Below are positions 30,798 through 39,737 of a stretch of DNA of 64,000 bases, piece after piece. The stretch covers positions 558,001 through 622,000 of the forward strand of contig NZ_SELP01000002.1 of assembly GCF_004145845.1 (NCBI RefSeq), in the 5' to 3' direction. The position numbers were made by a program, and so were the translations under genes. This stretch comes from Loktanella sp. IMCC34160 (GTDB lineage Bacteria > Pseudomonadota > Alphaproteobacteria > Rhodobacterales > Rhodobacteraceae). The notes beneath the pieces were generated by a model. The model saw nothing but the letters and a program-made list of their open reading frames with translations, was not told where the DNA came from and made no database searches. Each line of letters opens with the position of its first letter. Position 1 is the stretch's first letter.

Positions 30798-31526
30798 TCA
30801 GGATTCCTCGCGGCCCCGGAACCCTGTTGCGACCACGAATTTTTCGGAACTGTCGGACCGGCTTGCCGGGGGTTTGACGTTGGCGACCTTCTCGAACCGC
30901 TGCTTTAGGAGCTTCTGCAATTCCCCTTCGGCCCCGCCCGCCAGAACCTTGGCTACGAAGGTGCCGCCGGGGGCCAGCACGTCAAAGGCCAGATAGGCCG
31001 CGGCCTCGCACAGGGCGATGATCCGCAGGTGGTCCGTTTGCTTGTGCCCGGAAGACGACGCCGCCATGTCGGACATGACCACATCTGCCTCGCCGCCCAG
31101 CCAGTCCTTGATCTGTTCGTCCGCCCCGTCGTCGAGGAAATCCAGCTGGTGAACCTCTGCGCCCGGCAGTGGTTCCACCTCTTGCAGGTCGATGCCGATA
31201 ATCCGGCCCACGGCCTTGCCCGACTTTTCGCCAAGCGCGTTGATCCGGGGCACCGCCACCTGAAGCCAGCCGCCCGGCGCACAGCCAAGGTCCACGACCC
31301 GGGCACCGGGCACAAGGAACCGGAACTTGTCGTCCAGTTCCAGAATCTTATAGGCGGCCCGCCCGCGATAGCCGTCTGCCTTGGCCCGCTTCACATAGGG
31401 GTCGTTCAACTGCCGCTGAAGCCAGCGGGTCGAGCTGTTGGACCGGCCGCGCGCGGTCTTGACCTTCACATGCAGGTCGCGTTGCCCGCGCCCGCTGGTG
31501 CCCTTTGTTCCCGGTTTCTTTGCCAT
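30798..31526 (-). CDS. rlmE: 23S rRNA (uridine-2'-O)-methyltransferase RlmE/FtsJ
   Basis: Methylates the 2'-O of a uridine in the A-loop of 23S rRNA. The SAM-binding motif [15 protein letters not shown], the VMSDMAAS motif and [13 protein letters not shown] give the K-D-K framework of the family. A basic N-terminal tail of about 30 residues ([16 protein letters not shown]) precedes the fold. The length of 242 residues is slightly longer than the enterobacterial form. It lies 36 bases downstream of ppx, probably in one operon. Confidence 0.94.
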   Translation of the reverse strand: MAKKPGTKGTSGRGQRDLHVKVKTARGRSNSSTRWLQRQLNDPYVKRAKADGYRGRAAYKILELDDKFRFLVPGARVVDLGCAPGGWLQVAVPRINALGEKSGKAVGRIIGIDLQEVEPLPGAEVHQLDFLDDGADEQIKDWLGGEADVVMSDMAASSSGHKQTDHLRIIALCEAAAYLAFDVLAPGGTFVAKVLAGGAEGELQKLLKQRFEKVANVKPPASRSDSSEKFVVATGFRGREES

Positions 31527-31562
31527 GCGTCCGGTCCTTTCCGTCAGGCCCGCCCCTTTGCC

Positions 31563-32675
31563 CTAAAACGGCACGTCTTCCAAGACCCCGTCGGCGCTCA
31601 TCTGCGCGTAGAGCAGCCCTTCGCGCAGGCCGCGGTCCGCCACCGACATCCGATCGGTCGGCCAGATCCGCATCAGCGCCTGCAGGATCGCCGCCCCCGA
31701 CATGATCAGCGCCGACCGGTCGCGGCCGATGCGCGGGTCGGCACGGCGGCCTTCTGGCCCCATCAGGAGATAGTTGCGGATCACCGCGTCGATCTGGTCC
31801 GACGTCATTCGCAGCCCGTCCACCTTGTTCCGGTCGTAGCGTTTCAGGCCAAGGTGGCTGGCCGCGACCGTGGTGATGGTGCCGCTGGTGCCGATGATCT
31901 GGAACCCCTCGCGGGCCTGTTCGGCGGCATAGGGGCTGAACTTCGCAAGGTTCTCTTCGAAGAACCAGCTCATCAGGGCAAAGCGCGCCGCGTCATCTTC
32001 GACATCCTCGAACTGGTCGCGCAGGGTCGCGACGCCCAGGGGGACGGAAATCCAGTCGACCACACGGGCCGCGGCAAAGGGGCCGGGGTCCTGAATGAAA
32101 CCGCGATGCAGGCGCATGATCGCGCCGGGGCGTTCCCGGTGCGGGACATTGGTCAGGTCGATCCAGACCAGTTCGGTCGATCCGCCTCCAATATCCACGA
32201 CCAGCAACTGGTCGGTCTTGGTGCTGACCAGCGGCGCACAGGAGATGACGGCCAGCCGGGCCTCTTCCTCGGGGGCGATGATATCCAGGCTCAGACCGGT
32301 TTCGCGCCGCACCTGATTGATGAACCCTGCCCCGTTCTTGGCGCGGCGGCAGGCTTCGGTCGCGACAAGGCGCATCCGCTTGACCTTGTGACGGGCCAGT
32401 TTCTGTTTGCAGATGCGCAGGGCGCTGATGGTGCGCGCCATCGACGACCGGGACAGCTTGCCGCTGCTTTCCAGCCCATGGCCCAGTTGCACGGATTTCG
32501 AAAAGCTGTCGATCACATGGAATTGGCTGCCCTTGGGCTGGGCAATCAACATCCGACAACTGTTCGTACCCAGATCAAGCGCCGCATAAAGCGTCGCGGG
32601 ATCGGGCGTCGGAGGCACGGGGCGCTCTACCGCTTTGGGGAACGCGCCCGCACCTTTGGGACGCTTGGGCGCCAT
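31563..32675 (-). CDS. Ppx/GppA phosphatase family protein
   Basis: A member of the exopolyphosphatase/guanosine pentaphosphatase family (370 residues, the short form). ASKHA-fold motifs are YAALDLGTNSCRMLIA, VATEACRRAKNG, VVDIGGGSTELVWIDL and IIGTSGTITTVAASHLG. It may hydrolyse polyphosphate or pppGpp; the sequence does not separate these. The N-terminus carries a Pro-rich, basic extension of about 28 residues. rlmE follows. Confidence 0.88.
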   Translation of the reverse strand: MAPKRPKGAGAFPKAVERPVPPTPDPATLYAALDLGTNSCRMLIAQPKGSQFHVIDSFSKSVQLGHGLESSGKLSRSSMARTISALRICKQKLARHKVKRMRLVATEACRRAKNGAGFINQVRRETGLSLDIIAPEEEARLAVISCAPLVSTKTDQLLVVDIGGGSTELVWIDLTNVPHRERPGAIMRLHRGFIQDPGPFAAARVVDWISVPLGVATLRDQFEDVEDDAARFALMSWFFEENLAKFSPYAAEQAREGFQIIGTSGTITTVAASHLGLKRYDRNKVDGLRMTSDQIDAVIRNYLLMGPEGRRADPRIGRDRSALIMSGAAILQALMRIWPTDRMSVADRGLREGLLYAQMSADGVLEDVPF

Positions 32676-32939
32676 AACTCACGCCCTCCATATCGAGTTG
32701 AGACCAAGCTAGGATGGAAGCCGCATTGGCGCAAGCCCCGAGGCACCCGGAGGCCCATTTGAATGGGCTGCAAGATGATGCTGAAGATTTCTGAAACGCG
32801 CCGCCATGTCGCCCGCCGCCCAGCTTTGATATGCCTTGTCGTCGCAAGGATCGCTCACCATGTCGAAAACCGACCCTGTGTCGTTTTTCGCGCGGGCTAT
32901 GAGGGCATCAGAAACATCGAAGGGTAAGGGAATCATCCC

Positions 32940-33236
32940 ATGGCCGAAGTTACCATCGTCTACTGGCGGGACATCCCCGCGCAGGTCATCGTCGGAAAGG
33001 GCCGCCGGGGCACCAAGGTGCAGCTTCCCGAACGGTTCGAACAGGCGATCGACCGAGCCGCGATGAAGACCGGGGCCGCCGGAACGGACGACTATCTTGC
33101 CGAATGGCGCAAGGCCGAACCCTATACCGTCGACGGCGAAGATGCCGAGGTCGCAGCCGCAGAGGCCGCCCGGATCGACGCGGAATACACCCAAGAGCGT
33201 ATCAAGGCTCTTATCGCGAATGATGGCTGGTCGTGA
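32940..33236 (+). CDS. PF13769 'virulence factor' domain protein in a one-carbon cassette
   Basis: A 98-residue cytoplasmic protein, MAEVTIVYWRDIPAQVIVGKGRRGTKV onward, of the family named Virulence_fact (PF13769). The family name is historical and says nothing about a role here. It overlaps the downstream MTHFR-like gene region (GTGA at its stop) and is followed by a corrinoid methyltransferase. A role in methyl-group metabolism is therefore likely, by association only. GGTAAGGG precedes the ATG. Confidence 0.82.
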   Translation: MAEVTIVYWRDIPAQVIVGKGRRGTKVQLPERFEQAIDRAAMKTGAAGTDDYLAEWRKAEPYTVDGEDAEVAAAEAARIDAEYTQERIKALIANDGWS

Positions 33237-33271
33237 CGACCCCGCCTAAAGATCCCATTCAGGCCCGCATC

Positions 33272-33278
33272 AAGGAGG
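33272..33278 (+). promoter_or_regulatory. ribosome binding site deciding the MTHFR-like gene start
   Basis: AAGGAGG, a full Shine-Dalgarno, stands five bases before a GTG at 33284. It favours this start over the in-frame GTG at 33233 that overlaps the upstream stop. Confidence 0.75.
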
Positions 33279-33283
33279 CTGTC

Positions 33284-34219
33284 GTGTCCGTATTTCCCTT
33301 CCTCAAGAAGAAAGAAGCCCCTGCCGCGGGCACCCCGGTCAACCCCGAGGTCGAGGCCTTTCTGAAAGGCTATTCGATCGAGGTGATGCCGCGCACCGCC
33401 GAGAAGGTCGAAGATTTCCGCGAACTGCTGCCCAACGGCACTCGGGTCTATATCGCCCATATCGAAGGCACCCCGATCGAGGAAATGGTCGCCACCGCCA
33501 AGCGGATCAAATCCGAAGGCTTTGACGTGATGCCCCACTTCCCGGCGCGGATCATCAAGGATCAGGCCACGCTGGCCGACTGGATCGCCCGCTATCAGGG
33601 CGAAGCGGGCGTCGAACAGGCGCTGCTGCTGGCCGGTGGCGTTGCCAAGCCGCATGGCGACTTCCACTGCTCCATGCAGCTGTTGGAATCCGGTGAATTC
33701 GGCAAGGCAGGCTTCAAGCGCCTGCACGTCGCGGGCCACCCGGAAGGTAACAAGGACATCGACCCGGATGGGTCCGACAAGAACGTGATGGACGCGCTGC
33801 GCTGGAAGCAGACGTTCAACGAAACCTCGGATGCCGAAATGGCGCTGGCCACCCAGTTCTGTTTCGAAGCCAAGCCCGTCATCGCCTGGGCCGACCGCCT
33901 GCGCGCCGAGGGCATCGACCTGCCGATCCATATCGGTGTCGCCGGTCCGGCCAAGCTGCAAACGCTGATCAAGTTCGCCATCGCCTGTGGCGTCGGCCCG
34001 TCGCTGAAGGTTCTGCAGAAGCGGGCCATGGACGTGTCCAAGCTGCTGCTGCCCTACGAGCCGAACGAGTTTATCGGTGAACTGGCCGCCCACGCCGCCA
34101 AAACCCCCGATTTCAACATCACCAAGGTGCATTTCTTCCCGCTGGGCGGGATCAAGACCAATGCCAATTGGGCCATCGAAAACGGCGGCGCTTCTGCCGT
34201 CCCCGCAGCCAAAGCCTAA
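33284..34219 (+). CDS. methylenetetrahydrofolate reductase-like protein
   Basis: A 311-residue flavoprotein-type TIM barrel related to MetF, expected to interconvert 5,10-methylene-THF and 5-methyl-THF. Seen are SIEVMPRTAEKVEDF at the N-terminus, MPHFPARIIKD, LLLAGGVAKPHGDF, HVAGHPEGNKDID and LPIHIGVAGPAKLQTL. It is divergent from standard MetF. Start chosen at GTG 33284 by the full Shine-Dalgarno. Together with the next gene it would carry methyl groups from a corrinoid protein on methyl-THF and then oxidise them. The direction is inferred. Confidence 0.85.
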   Translation: MSVFPFLKKKEAPAAGTPVNPEVEAFLKGYSIEVMPRTAEKVEDFRELLPNGTRVYIAHIEGTPIEEMVATAKRIKSEGFDVMPHFPARIIKDQATLADWIARYQGEAGVEQALLLAGGVAKPHGDFHCSMQLLESGEFGKAGFKRLHVAGHPEGNKDIDPDGSDKNVMDALRWKQTFNETSDAEMALATQFCFEAKPVIAWADRLRAEGIDLPIHIGVAGPAKLQTLIKFAIACGVGPSLKVLQKRAMDVSKLLLPYEPNEFIGELAAHAAKTPDFNITKVHFFPLGGIKTNANWAIENGGASAVPAAKA

Positions 34220-34228
34220 GGAAGAGCC

Positions 34229-35290
34229 ATGACCCGCACGATCGTCGAGTCCAAGACCAAAACCGCCATCATCGGGTTCGACCAGCCCTTCTGCGTGATC
34301 GGTGAACGGATCAACCCCACCGGCCGCAAGAAGCTGGCCGCGGAACTGGAAGCGGGCGATTTTTCGACCGTGGAAAAGGATGCGATTTCGCAGGTGGCCG
34401 CCGGGGCGACTGTCCTCGATATCAACGCGGGCGTCGTTTACAACTCCAACCCCAACCCGAACGAGACTGAACCGCCGCTGATGACCAAGATCGTCCAGCT
34501 GGTTCAGGGTCTGGTCGATGTGCCGCTTTGCATCGACAGCTCGGTTCCCGCCGCGCTCGAGGCCGGTCTGCAGGCCGCCGAAGGCCGCCCGCTGCTGAAC
34601 TCGGTCACCGGGGAAGAAGACCGGCTCGAATTCGTGCTGCCGCTGGTCAAGAAATACAACGTGCCTGTCGTGGCGATTTCCAACGACGACACCGGCATTT
34701 CCGAAGACCCGGACGTGCGCTTCGCCGTTGCCAAGAAGATCGTGGAACGCGCCGCCGATTTCGGCATTCCGGCCCATGACATCGTGGTCGACCCGCTGGT
34801 CATGCCGATCGGTGCGATGGCCACCGCGGGCCACCAGGTTTTCACCCTTGTCCGGCGTCTGCGGGAAGAACTGGGCGTGAACACCACCTGCGGCGCATCC
34901 AACATCTCGTTCGGGCTGCCGAACCGCCACGGCATCAACAACGCCTTCCTGCCGATGGCGATGGGCGCAGGCATGACCAGCGCGATCATGAACCCGGTCG
35001 CCCTGCCCACCCCGAAATCGAAGATCGAAGAAAAGCGAGCCGAGATCGAAGCCGCCGGCATCATCCTGCCCGACGACATGGATGACGAAGCCCTGTGCCT
35101 GATGTTCGGGCTGGGCAGCACCCAGTTCCGCGCGGGCAAGGAAATGGAGGCCATTCGCGCCGCCAACCTGCTGACCAACAACGACCCGCATGGCGGCGAA
35201 TGGATCCGGTTCAACAAGCCCGCGGGCAGCGCCGGGGCCGACGCAGGCAAGACCGGCGGACGCCGGGGCGGCCGTCGCCGCACCGCCTGA
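34229..35290 (+). CDS. methyltetrahydrofolate:corrinoid protein methyltransferase
   Basis: A pterin-binding-domain protein (353 residues) of the MeTr type, moving methyl groups between a corrinoid protein and tetrahydrofolate. Motifs are CVIGERINPTGRKKLAAEL, TVLDINAGV, LCIDSSVPAALEAGL, NSVTGEEDRL and TTCGASNISFGLPNRHGINN. The C-terminus ends in an unusual Gly/Arg tail (GKTGGRRGGRRRTA). It follows the MTHFR-like gene by nine bases with AGGAAGAG upstream of the ATG. No corrinoid-binding protein or substrate methyltransferase is in the window. Confidence 0.92.
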   Translation: MTRTIVESKTKTAIIGFDQPFCVIGERINPTGRKKLAAELEAGDFSTVEKDAISQVAAGATVLDINAGVVYNSNPNPNETEPPLMTKIVQLVQGLVDVPLCIDSSVPAALEAGLQAAEGRPLLNSVTGEEDRLEFVLPLVKKYNVPVVAISNDDTGISEDPDVRFAVAKKIVERAADFGIPAHDIVVDPLVMPIGAMATAGHQVFTLVRRLREELGVNTTCGASNISFGLPNRHGINNAFLPMAMGAGMTSAIMNPVALPTPKSKIEEKRAEIEAAGIILPDDMDDEALCLMFGLGSTQFRAGKEMEAIRAANLLTNNDPHGGEWIRFNKPAGSAGADAGKTGGRRGGRRRTA

Positions 35291-35305
35291 CCCAGTTTTC
35301 AGATC

Positions 35306-35328
35306 AGGGCGCCTTCGGGCGCCCTTTT
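35306..35328. terminator. terminator between the corrinoid methyltransferase and sulfatase genes
   Basis: An 8-bp stem AGGGCGCC/GGGCGCCT-type pairing (35306-35313 with 35318-35325) with a TTCG tetraloop and TTTT tail. It lies between two converging genes and could serve the plus-strand gene. Confidence 0.85.
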
Positions 35329-36692
35329 CATGTCTGGGGCTCTGGTGCCGGGGGGACGATATCCCCGATGGCGGCGTTCATAACCGATTGATAATGGTCC
35401 GCCAGCCCGCGCAGGTTATCCCCTGCCCCGTGGGCCAGTAGGTTGACGTGTTCAAACGGGTCCGCCTCGCTGTCATACATCTCTTCCCCGCCGTTCCAAT
35501 ACAGGGTGTAACGGTGCGTCTTGCTGCGCAGGGAAAAGGCGATCCGCCCGTCTTCGGGGCTGCCCCATGTGCCCCAGACGGAGACGACAGGTTTCTTCCG
35601 CTCCCAATGGTCGCCGCGCAACACCGGGCTGAAATCCTCGCCATCCAGACGGTGGGCCGGGCGCGCGCCGGTCAGGGACATGAGCGTAGGGTAGAGATCC
35701 AGCAGGGACACAGGTTCTTGGCAGTCGCCCTGCGCGATCCCCGGCCCGGCCACCATCAGGGGCACCCGTAGGGCCCGCTCCCACAGGGAAAACTTGCGGA
35801 AAGTCAGCTTTTCGCCCAATTGCCAGCCATGATCGGACCACAGGACGATCAGCGTGTTGTCGATCTGCCCCGTCTCTTCCAGCCGGTCCAGGACCTTGCC
35901 CAACAACGTGTCGGCATAGGTGATCGAGGCGAGATAGGCGCGCAGGAAATCGTTATATTCCCCGAACTTGTGCAGCGCCCAGCCGGTCCAGCGACCGATG
36001 AACTTCTGCGCCTCTTCCGGCAAATCGTCGATCAACTTGCTGTTGCCTGGCCGAAAGCTCGGCTGGCCAAGGCCGGGCGGCGGCGCAATCTCGCCCGGGT
36101 ACATGTCGAAATATTCCTTCGGCACGATGAACGGCAGATGCGGCCGATAAAGGCCATAGCCCCAGAACTGATTGTCCAGTCCCGGCTGGATCCGGTCGCA
36201 GATCCAATCGGTGTTCACCGCGTCGAAATCGGCGCGATCCTCGGGGTCCGGGCCGAAATCCGTCAGGCGGCCCAGTTTGCCCGCCGCGACGACTTTGCTG
36301 ACGATGGGATACTTGCGATGGCGGATGTCAGATTTGTAGTCATCCCAATCGGCGGGGTCGTATCCTTTCACGTCCAGATGAAAAATTTTTCCTGCGCCGA
36401 CAGTGGTATAGCCCGCGTTCTTCATCGCCCCGACCAGCGACAGGCGCTGCCCTTTAGGGTAGTGATAGTGCCATTTCTCGGTGTTGGAATAGACCCCGGT
36501 TTCCCAAGGGTTCTGACCGAACAGCGCGGCGGTGCGTGACGGGGAACAGGCCGGAACCGGGGCATAGGCGTTGCGGAACAGCATCCCCATCTTGGCCAGC
36601 CGCGACAGGTTCGGGGTCCGCACCTGCGGGTGGCCGCCCAGCGGCTCGATCCAATCGTTAAGATCCTCGATAGAGGCGAACAGGATATTCAT
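35328..36692 (-). CDS. type I sulfatase, iduronate-2-sulfatase-like
   Basis: A 454-residue sulfatase that hydrolyses a sulfate ester. The formylglycine motif C-S-P-S-R begins at Cys49 in VPACSPSRTAALFG, so an FGE-type maturase is needed. Metal ligands are suggested by ASIEDLND at the N-terminus and WSDHGWQLGEK in the C-terminal half. There is no signal peptide, so it is probably cytoplasmic. The layout (HKFGEYNDFLRAYLASITYAD) is that of the iduronate-2-sulfatase subgroup; the real substrate is unknown. No sulfate or sugar transporter is adjacent, though a glucosidase gene lies just upstream. Confidence 0.87.
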   Translation of the reverse strand: MNILFASIEDLNDWIEPLGGHPQVRTPNLSRLAKMGMLFRNAYAPVPACSPSRTAALFGQNPWETGVYSNTEKWHYHYPKGQRLSLVGAMKNAGYTTVGAGKIFHLDVKGYDPADWDDYKSDIRHRKYPIVSKVVAAGKLGRLTDFGPDPEDRADFDAVNTDWICDRIQPGLDNQFWGYGLYRPHLPFIVPKEYFDMYPGEIAPPPGLGQPSFRPGNSKLIDDLPEEAQKFIGRWTGWALHKFGEYNDFLRAYLASITYADTLLGKVLDRLEETGQIDNTLIVLWSDHGWQLGEKLTFRKFSLWERALRVPLMVAGPGIAQGDCQEPVSLLDLYPTLMSLTGARPAHRLDGEDFSPVLRGDHWERKKPVVSVWGTWGSPEDGRIAFSLRSKTHRYTLYWNGGEEMYDSEADPFEHVNLLAHGAGDNLRGLADHYQSVMNAAIGDIVPPAPEPQT

Positions 36693-36768
36693 GCCGCCAC
36701 CCTACCCGATCCGCCGACGGCGTCACGGCGAAAATGGCCCGCGCGGCAGGGCGCGGGCCGGGGTTGGG

Positions 36769-38394
36769 TCAGCCCCGCTTGCGGGCGAACCAGACCTGCC
36801 AGGGGCCAAGGTGCAACTTGCCATCGGCGCTGGGATGGGCGCTGCCCAGATCCTCGCCAATCGTGTCCCAAGTGCCCTTGGGCATCTCAAGGTCCGATGG
36901 CGTGTCGCTGATGTTGAAGGCGCAGAAAATCGTCTCGTCCCCGGCACTGCGGGTAAAGCTGATCACCTCTCCACTGGCGTTCAGACCGCCGTGATCGCCT
37001 GTCATCAGCGCCGGATGGGCATGACGGAAGGCAATCGCGCGGCGGTAGTGATGCAGCAGCGCGGAGGGGTCCTGTTCCTGCGCGGTGACCGACAGGGCGA
37101 GGTGTTCGCTTGATACCGGCAGCCACGGGCGTCCTTCGGTAAAGCCGCCGTTCTGGTTCGACGGTTCCCAGACCATCGGCGTCCGGCACCCATCGCGGCC
37201 TTTGAACTCCGGCCAGAATTCAATGCCATACGGGTCTTGCAGATCCTCAAAGGCCACATCGGCCTCGGGCAGGCCCAATTCTTCGCCCTGATAGAAACAG
37301 ACCGACCCACGCAGCGCGATGATCAGGCTGGCAAACATTCGCTGGGCTGCGGGCGGCAGGTTCCAGCGGCTGGCGTGACGCATCACGTCATGGTTGGAAA
37401 ACGCCCAGCAGGCCCAGCCATCGGCGGCGACCTCGTCGACCTTGTTCAGAACCTCGATGATCCGGGTGGCGGTCGGCGCGTCAGCGGCAAGGAATTCGAA
37501 GGCATAGCACATCTGCATCAGGTCATCCCCGGCGGTGTACTGGCCCATGATCTCAAGGCCCCGCTGGGCATCGCCCACCTCGCCCACGGCGGCGGCGCCG
37601 AAGGGCTCCATCACCGCCCGCAATTTCCGCAGGAAATCAAAGTTTTCCGGGCGGTTCTTGTCGTAAAGATGTTCCTGGTGGTTATAGGGGTTCACGCTGG
37701 GCGCGATGGTTGCGTTGCGCAGTTCCGGGGCCAGCGGCGGGTTGTCCCGCAACTCTATGTCGTGGACGTAGAAGTTAATCGTATCCAGCCGGAACCCGTC
37801 CACACCCCGGTTCAGCCAGAACCGGCCAACATCCAGAAGCGCGTTCTGCACATCGGGGTTGTGGAAGTTCAGATCGGGCTGCGACACAAGGAAATTGTGC
37901 AGGTAATACTGTTCCCGACGGGCGTCCCACTGCCAGGCCGATCCACCGAAAATCGACAGCCAGTTGGTGGGCGGGGTGCCATCGGGTTTCGGATCGGCCC
38001 AGACATACCAATCGGCGCGGGCGTTGTCGCGGCTGGCGCGGCTTTCCACGAACCAGGGGTGCTGGTCGCTGGTGTGGCTCAGGACAAGGTCGATCATCAC
38101 CCGAACGCCAAGCCGGTGCGCGGTATCGATCACCGCGTCGAAATCGGCCAGCGTGCCGAACATCGGATCAACGTCGCAATAATCGCTGACGTCATAGCCG
38201 AAATCCTTCATCGGCGAGGTGAAGAAGGGCGAAATCCAGATCGCATCGACCCCAAGCGAGGCGATATAGGGCAGCCGTTCGACGATCCCGGCAAGGTCGC
38301 CGATTCCATCGCCGTTGCTGTCCTGATAGCTGCGGGGATAGATCTGGTAGATCACGGCACCGCGCCACCAATCCCGGTTGAGTTCCAACGTCAT
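36769..38394 (-). CDS. GH13 alpha-glucosidase
   Basis: A cytoplasmic alpha-glucosidase of the AglA/oligo-1,6-glucosidase type (541 residues) that releases glucose from disaccharides such as maltose, sucrose or trehalose. The GH13 motifs are complete: YQIYPRSYQDSNGDGIGDLAGI, DLVLSHTS, GFRLDTINFY (nucleophile Asp), AAVGEVGD (acid Glu) and FSNHDVMRHAS. There is no signal peptide. Start at 38394, chosen because earlier ATGs lie beyond the conserved N-terminus. It is divergent from a LacI regulator, with glucokinase just beyond. Confidence 0.93.
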   Translation of the reverse strand: MTLELNRDWWRGAVIYQIYPRSYQDSNGDGIGDLAGIVERLPYIASLGVDAIWISPFFTSPMKDFGYDVSDYCDVDPMFGTLADFDAVIDTAHRLGVRVMIDLVLSHTSDQHPWFVESRASRDNARADWYVWADPKPDGTPPTNWLSIFGGSAWQWDARREQYYLHNFLVSQPDLNFHNPDVQNALLDVGRFWLNRGVDGFRLDTINFYVHDIELRDNPPLAPELRNATIAPSVNPYNHQEHLYDKNRPENFDFLRKLRAVMEPFGAAAVGEVGDAQRGLEIMGQYTAGDDLMQMCYAFEFLAADAPTATRIIEVLNKVDEVAADGWACWAFSNHDVMRHASRWNLPPAAQRMFASLIIALRGSVCFYQGEELGLPEADVAFEDLQDPYGIEFWPEFKGRDGCRTPMVWEPSNQNGGFTEGRPWLPVSSEHLALSVTAQEQDPSALLHHYRRAIAFRHAHPALMTGDHGGLNASGEVISFTRSAGDETIFCAFNISDTPSDLEMPKGTWDTIGEDLGSAHPSADGKLHLGPWQVWFARKRG

Positions 38395-38445
38395 ATCACT
38401 TCGATCCTTGAAAGCCCGGTCACCACCTGACCGCCGTCGCGCCGC

Positions 38446-38465
38446 CCATGTTAACGCCAACATGG
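38446..38465. promoter_or_regulatory. inverted repeat between the alpha-glucosidase and LacI regulator genes
   Basis: CCATGTT-AACGCC-AACATGG is a perfect 7-bp inverted repeat. It overlaps GTTAACGCCAAC (38450-38461), which matches the GTTAGCGCTAAC operator before zwf at 10 of 12 positions. It is a plausible site for the adjacent LacI-type protein. Confidence 0.5.
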
Positions 38466-38630
38466 CGTGAATATAAGGCCCAAGGCGCTTTGGGGTGATC
38501 GATTACTGTCATTTCGGGCCCTTGTCGACAGGCCAAGGGCGGGAAAAACGCCGCGCGGGTTCAAAACGCTTTGACCGCCCGCCACCCTCGGCGTTATGTG
38601 GCCCAGACCTTCCGCAACCGCTTTGGAACG

Positions 38631-39662
38631 ATGACGATCAACCTCAAGGAACTCTCTGCAAAGCTGGGCCTGAGCCAGACAACCGTCAGCCGCGCGCTGA
38701 ACGGCTACCCGGAAGTCTCGCAGTCCACACGCGACCGCGTTGCGCAGGCGGCGGCACGCTATGGCTACCGGCCCAATCCCCGCGCCAAGGGGCTTGCCGT
38801 GGGCCGAGCCTTTGCGATCGGCCATGTGATCCAATCCGACGGGCCGACCGAGATTGTGAACCCGATTTTCGGGGATTTCATCGCCGGGGCCGGCGCGGCC
38901 TATAGCCAGGCGGGGTATGAAATGGTCCTCTCGGTGGTGTCGGACGGGGACGAGGCCGCCACCTACAAGGCGCTGAAGGCCCGGGGCGCGGTTGACGGTG
39001 TTGTCCTCAGCGGCCCGCTGGTGACGGACCCGCGCATCCCGCTTCTGCAAGACATCGGCCTGCCCTTCGTTGTGCATGGCCAGACACTCGATCAGGTTCC
39101 CGACTACGATTGGGTCGACGTGGACAATTTCGAAGCGTTCCGCAGCGCGACCACCCATCTGATCGACCTCGGCCATCGCCGGATCGCCCTGATCAACGGG
39201 CACGAGACGATGACCTTCGCCCATCTGCGCCGCGAAGGATATCTGCACAGCCTTGAGGCCGCCGGCATCGCCCCCGACCCGGCCCTGATGTTCAGCAGCG
39301 ACATGACCGAGGAGATCGGCTTTCGCTCTTGTCTGAAGATGCTTGACGCGGACCAGCCCCCTACCGCTTTTGTCGTGTCGTCGATGATCTCGGCCCTTGG
39401 TGTGCGGCGCGCCATCGAAGGACGGGGGCTGACCATGGGCCGGGACATCTCGGTTGTCATTCACGACGATGCGTTGTCCTATCTTCAGAACGGGTCGGAT
39501 CGGCCGATCTTTACCGCGACGCGGTCGTCTGTGCGCGATGCCGGGCGCGAGGTTGCGGATATGTTGATCCGCCGGATCGAGGACCCGACCCTTCCGCCGC
39601 AACACCTCTTGTTGTCGGCGGCGCTTGTTCAGGGGGGGTCGTCCGGGCCCGCTTTGGCTTGA
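38631..39662 (+). CDS. LacI-family transcriptional regulator of sugar metabolism
   Basis: A 343-residue repressor. The N-terminal LacI HTH is clear (MTINLKELSAKLGLSQTTVSRALNGYPEVS then TRDRVAQAAARYGYRPN, with the hinge region after it). A periplasmic-binding-protein-like effector domain follows (FGDFIAGAGAAYSQAGYEMVLSV, STRDR-type dimer contacts, MGRDISVVIHDDALSYL). The start at 38631 places the HTH at the N-terminus. It stands between alpha-glucosidase and glucokinase and is the likely reader of the TTAGCGCTAA operators. A sugar or sugar phosphate is the expected effector. Confidence 0.92.
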   Translation: MTINLKELSAKLGLSQTTVSRALNGYPEVSQSTRDRVAQAAARYGYRPNPRAKGLAVGRAFAIGHVIQSDGPTEIVNPIFGDFIAGAGAAYSQAGYEMVLSVVSDGDEAATYKALKARGAVDGVVLSGPLVTDPRIPLLQDIGLPFVVHGQTLDQVPDYDWVDVDNFEAFRSATTHLIDLGHRRIALINGHETMTFAHLRREGYLHSLEAAGIAPDPALMFSSDMTEEIGFRSCLKMLDADQPPTAFVVSSMISALGVRRAIEGRGLTMGRDISVVIHDDALSYLQNGSDRPIFTATRSSVRDAGREVADMLIRRIEDPTLPPQHLLLSAALVQGGSSGPALA

Positions 39663-39701
39663 GTCCCGGTTGGGACTGCCCTATGACGACAGAAAGCTAC
39701 C

Positions 39702-39713
39702 TTTAGCGCTAAC
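39702..39713. promoter_or_regulatory. LacI-type palindromic operator upstream of glk
   Basis: TTAGCGCTAA (39703-39712) is a perfect palindrome with the central CG step typical of LacI-family sites. It lies 25 bases before the glucokinase start. The same ten bases occur before zwf. Confidence 0.7.
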
Positions 39714-39737
39714 ATTGGCGCGTAGATCGACAGACGG

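Noticed and set aside
33122-35191. 689-codon open frame on the minus strand opposite the one-carbon cassette
   Set aside because: It is a shadow of high-GC coding sequence: the plus strand encodes recognisable MTHFR-like and MeTr proteins, while this frame has His/Gln/Asp/Gly-rich low-information sequence and no family.
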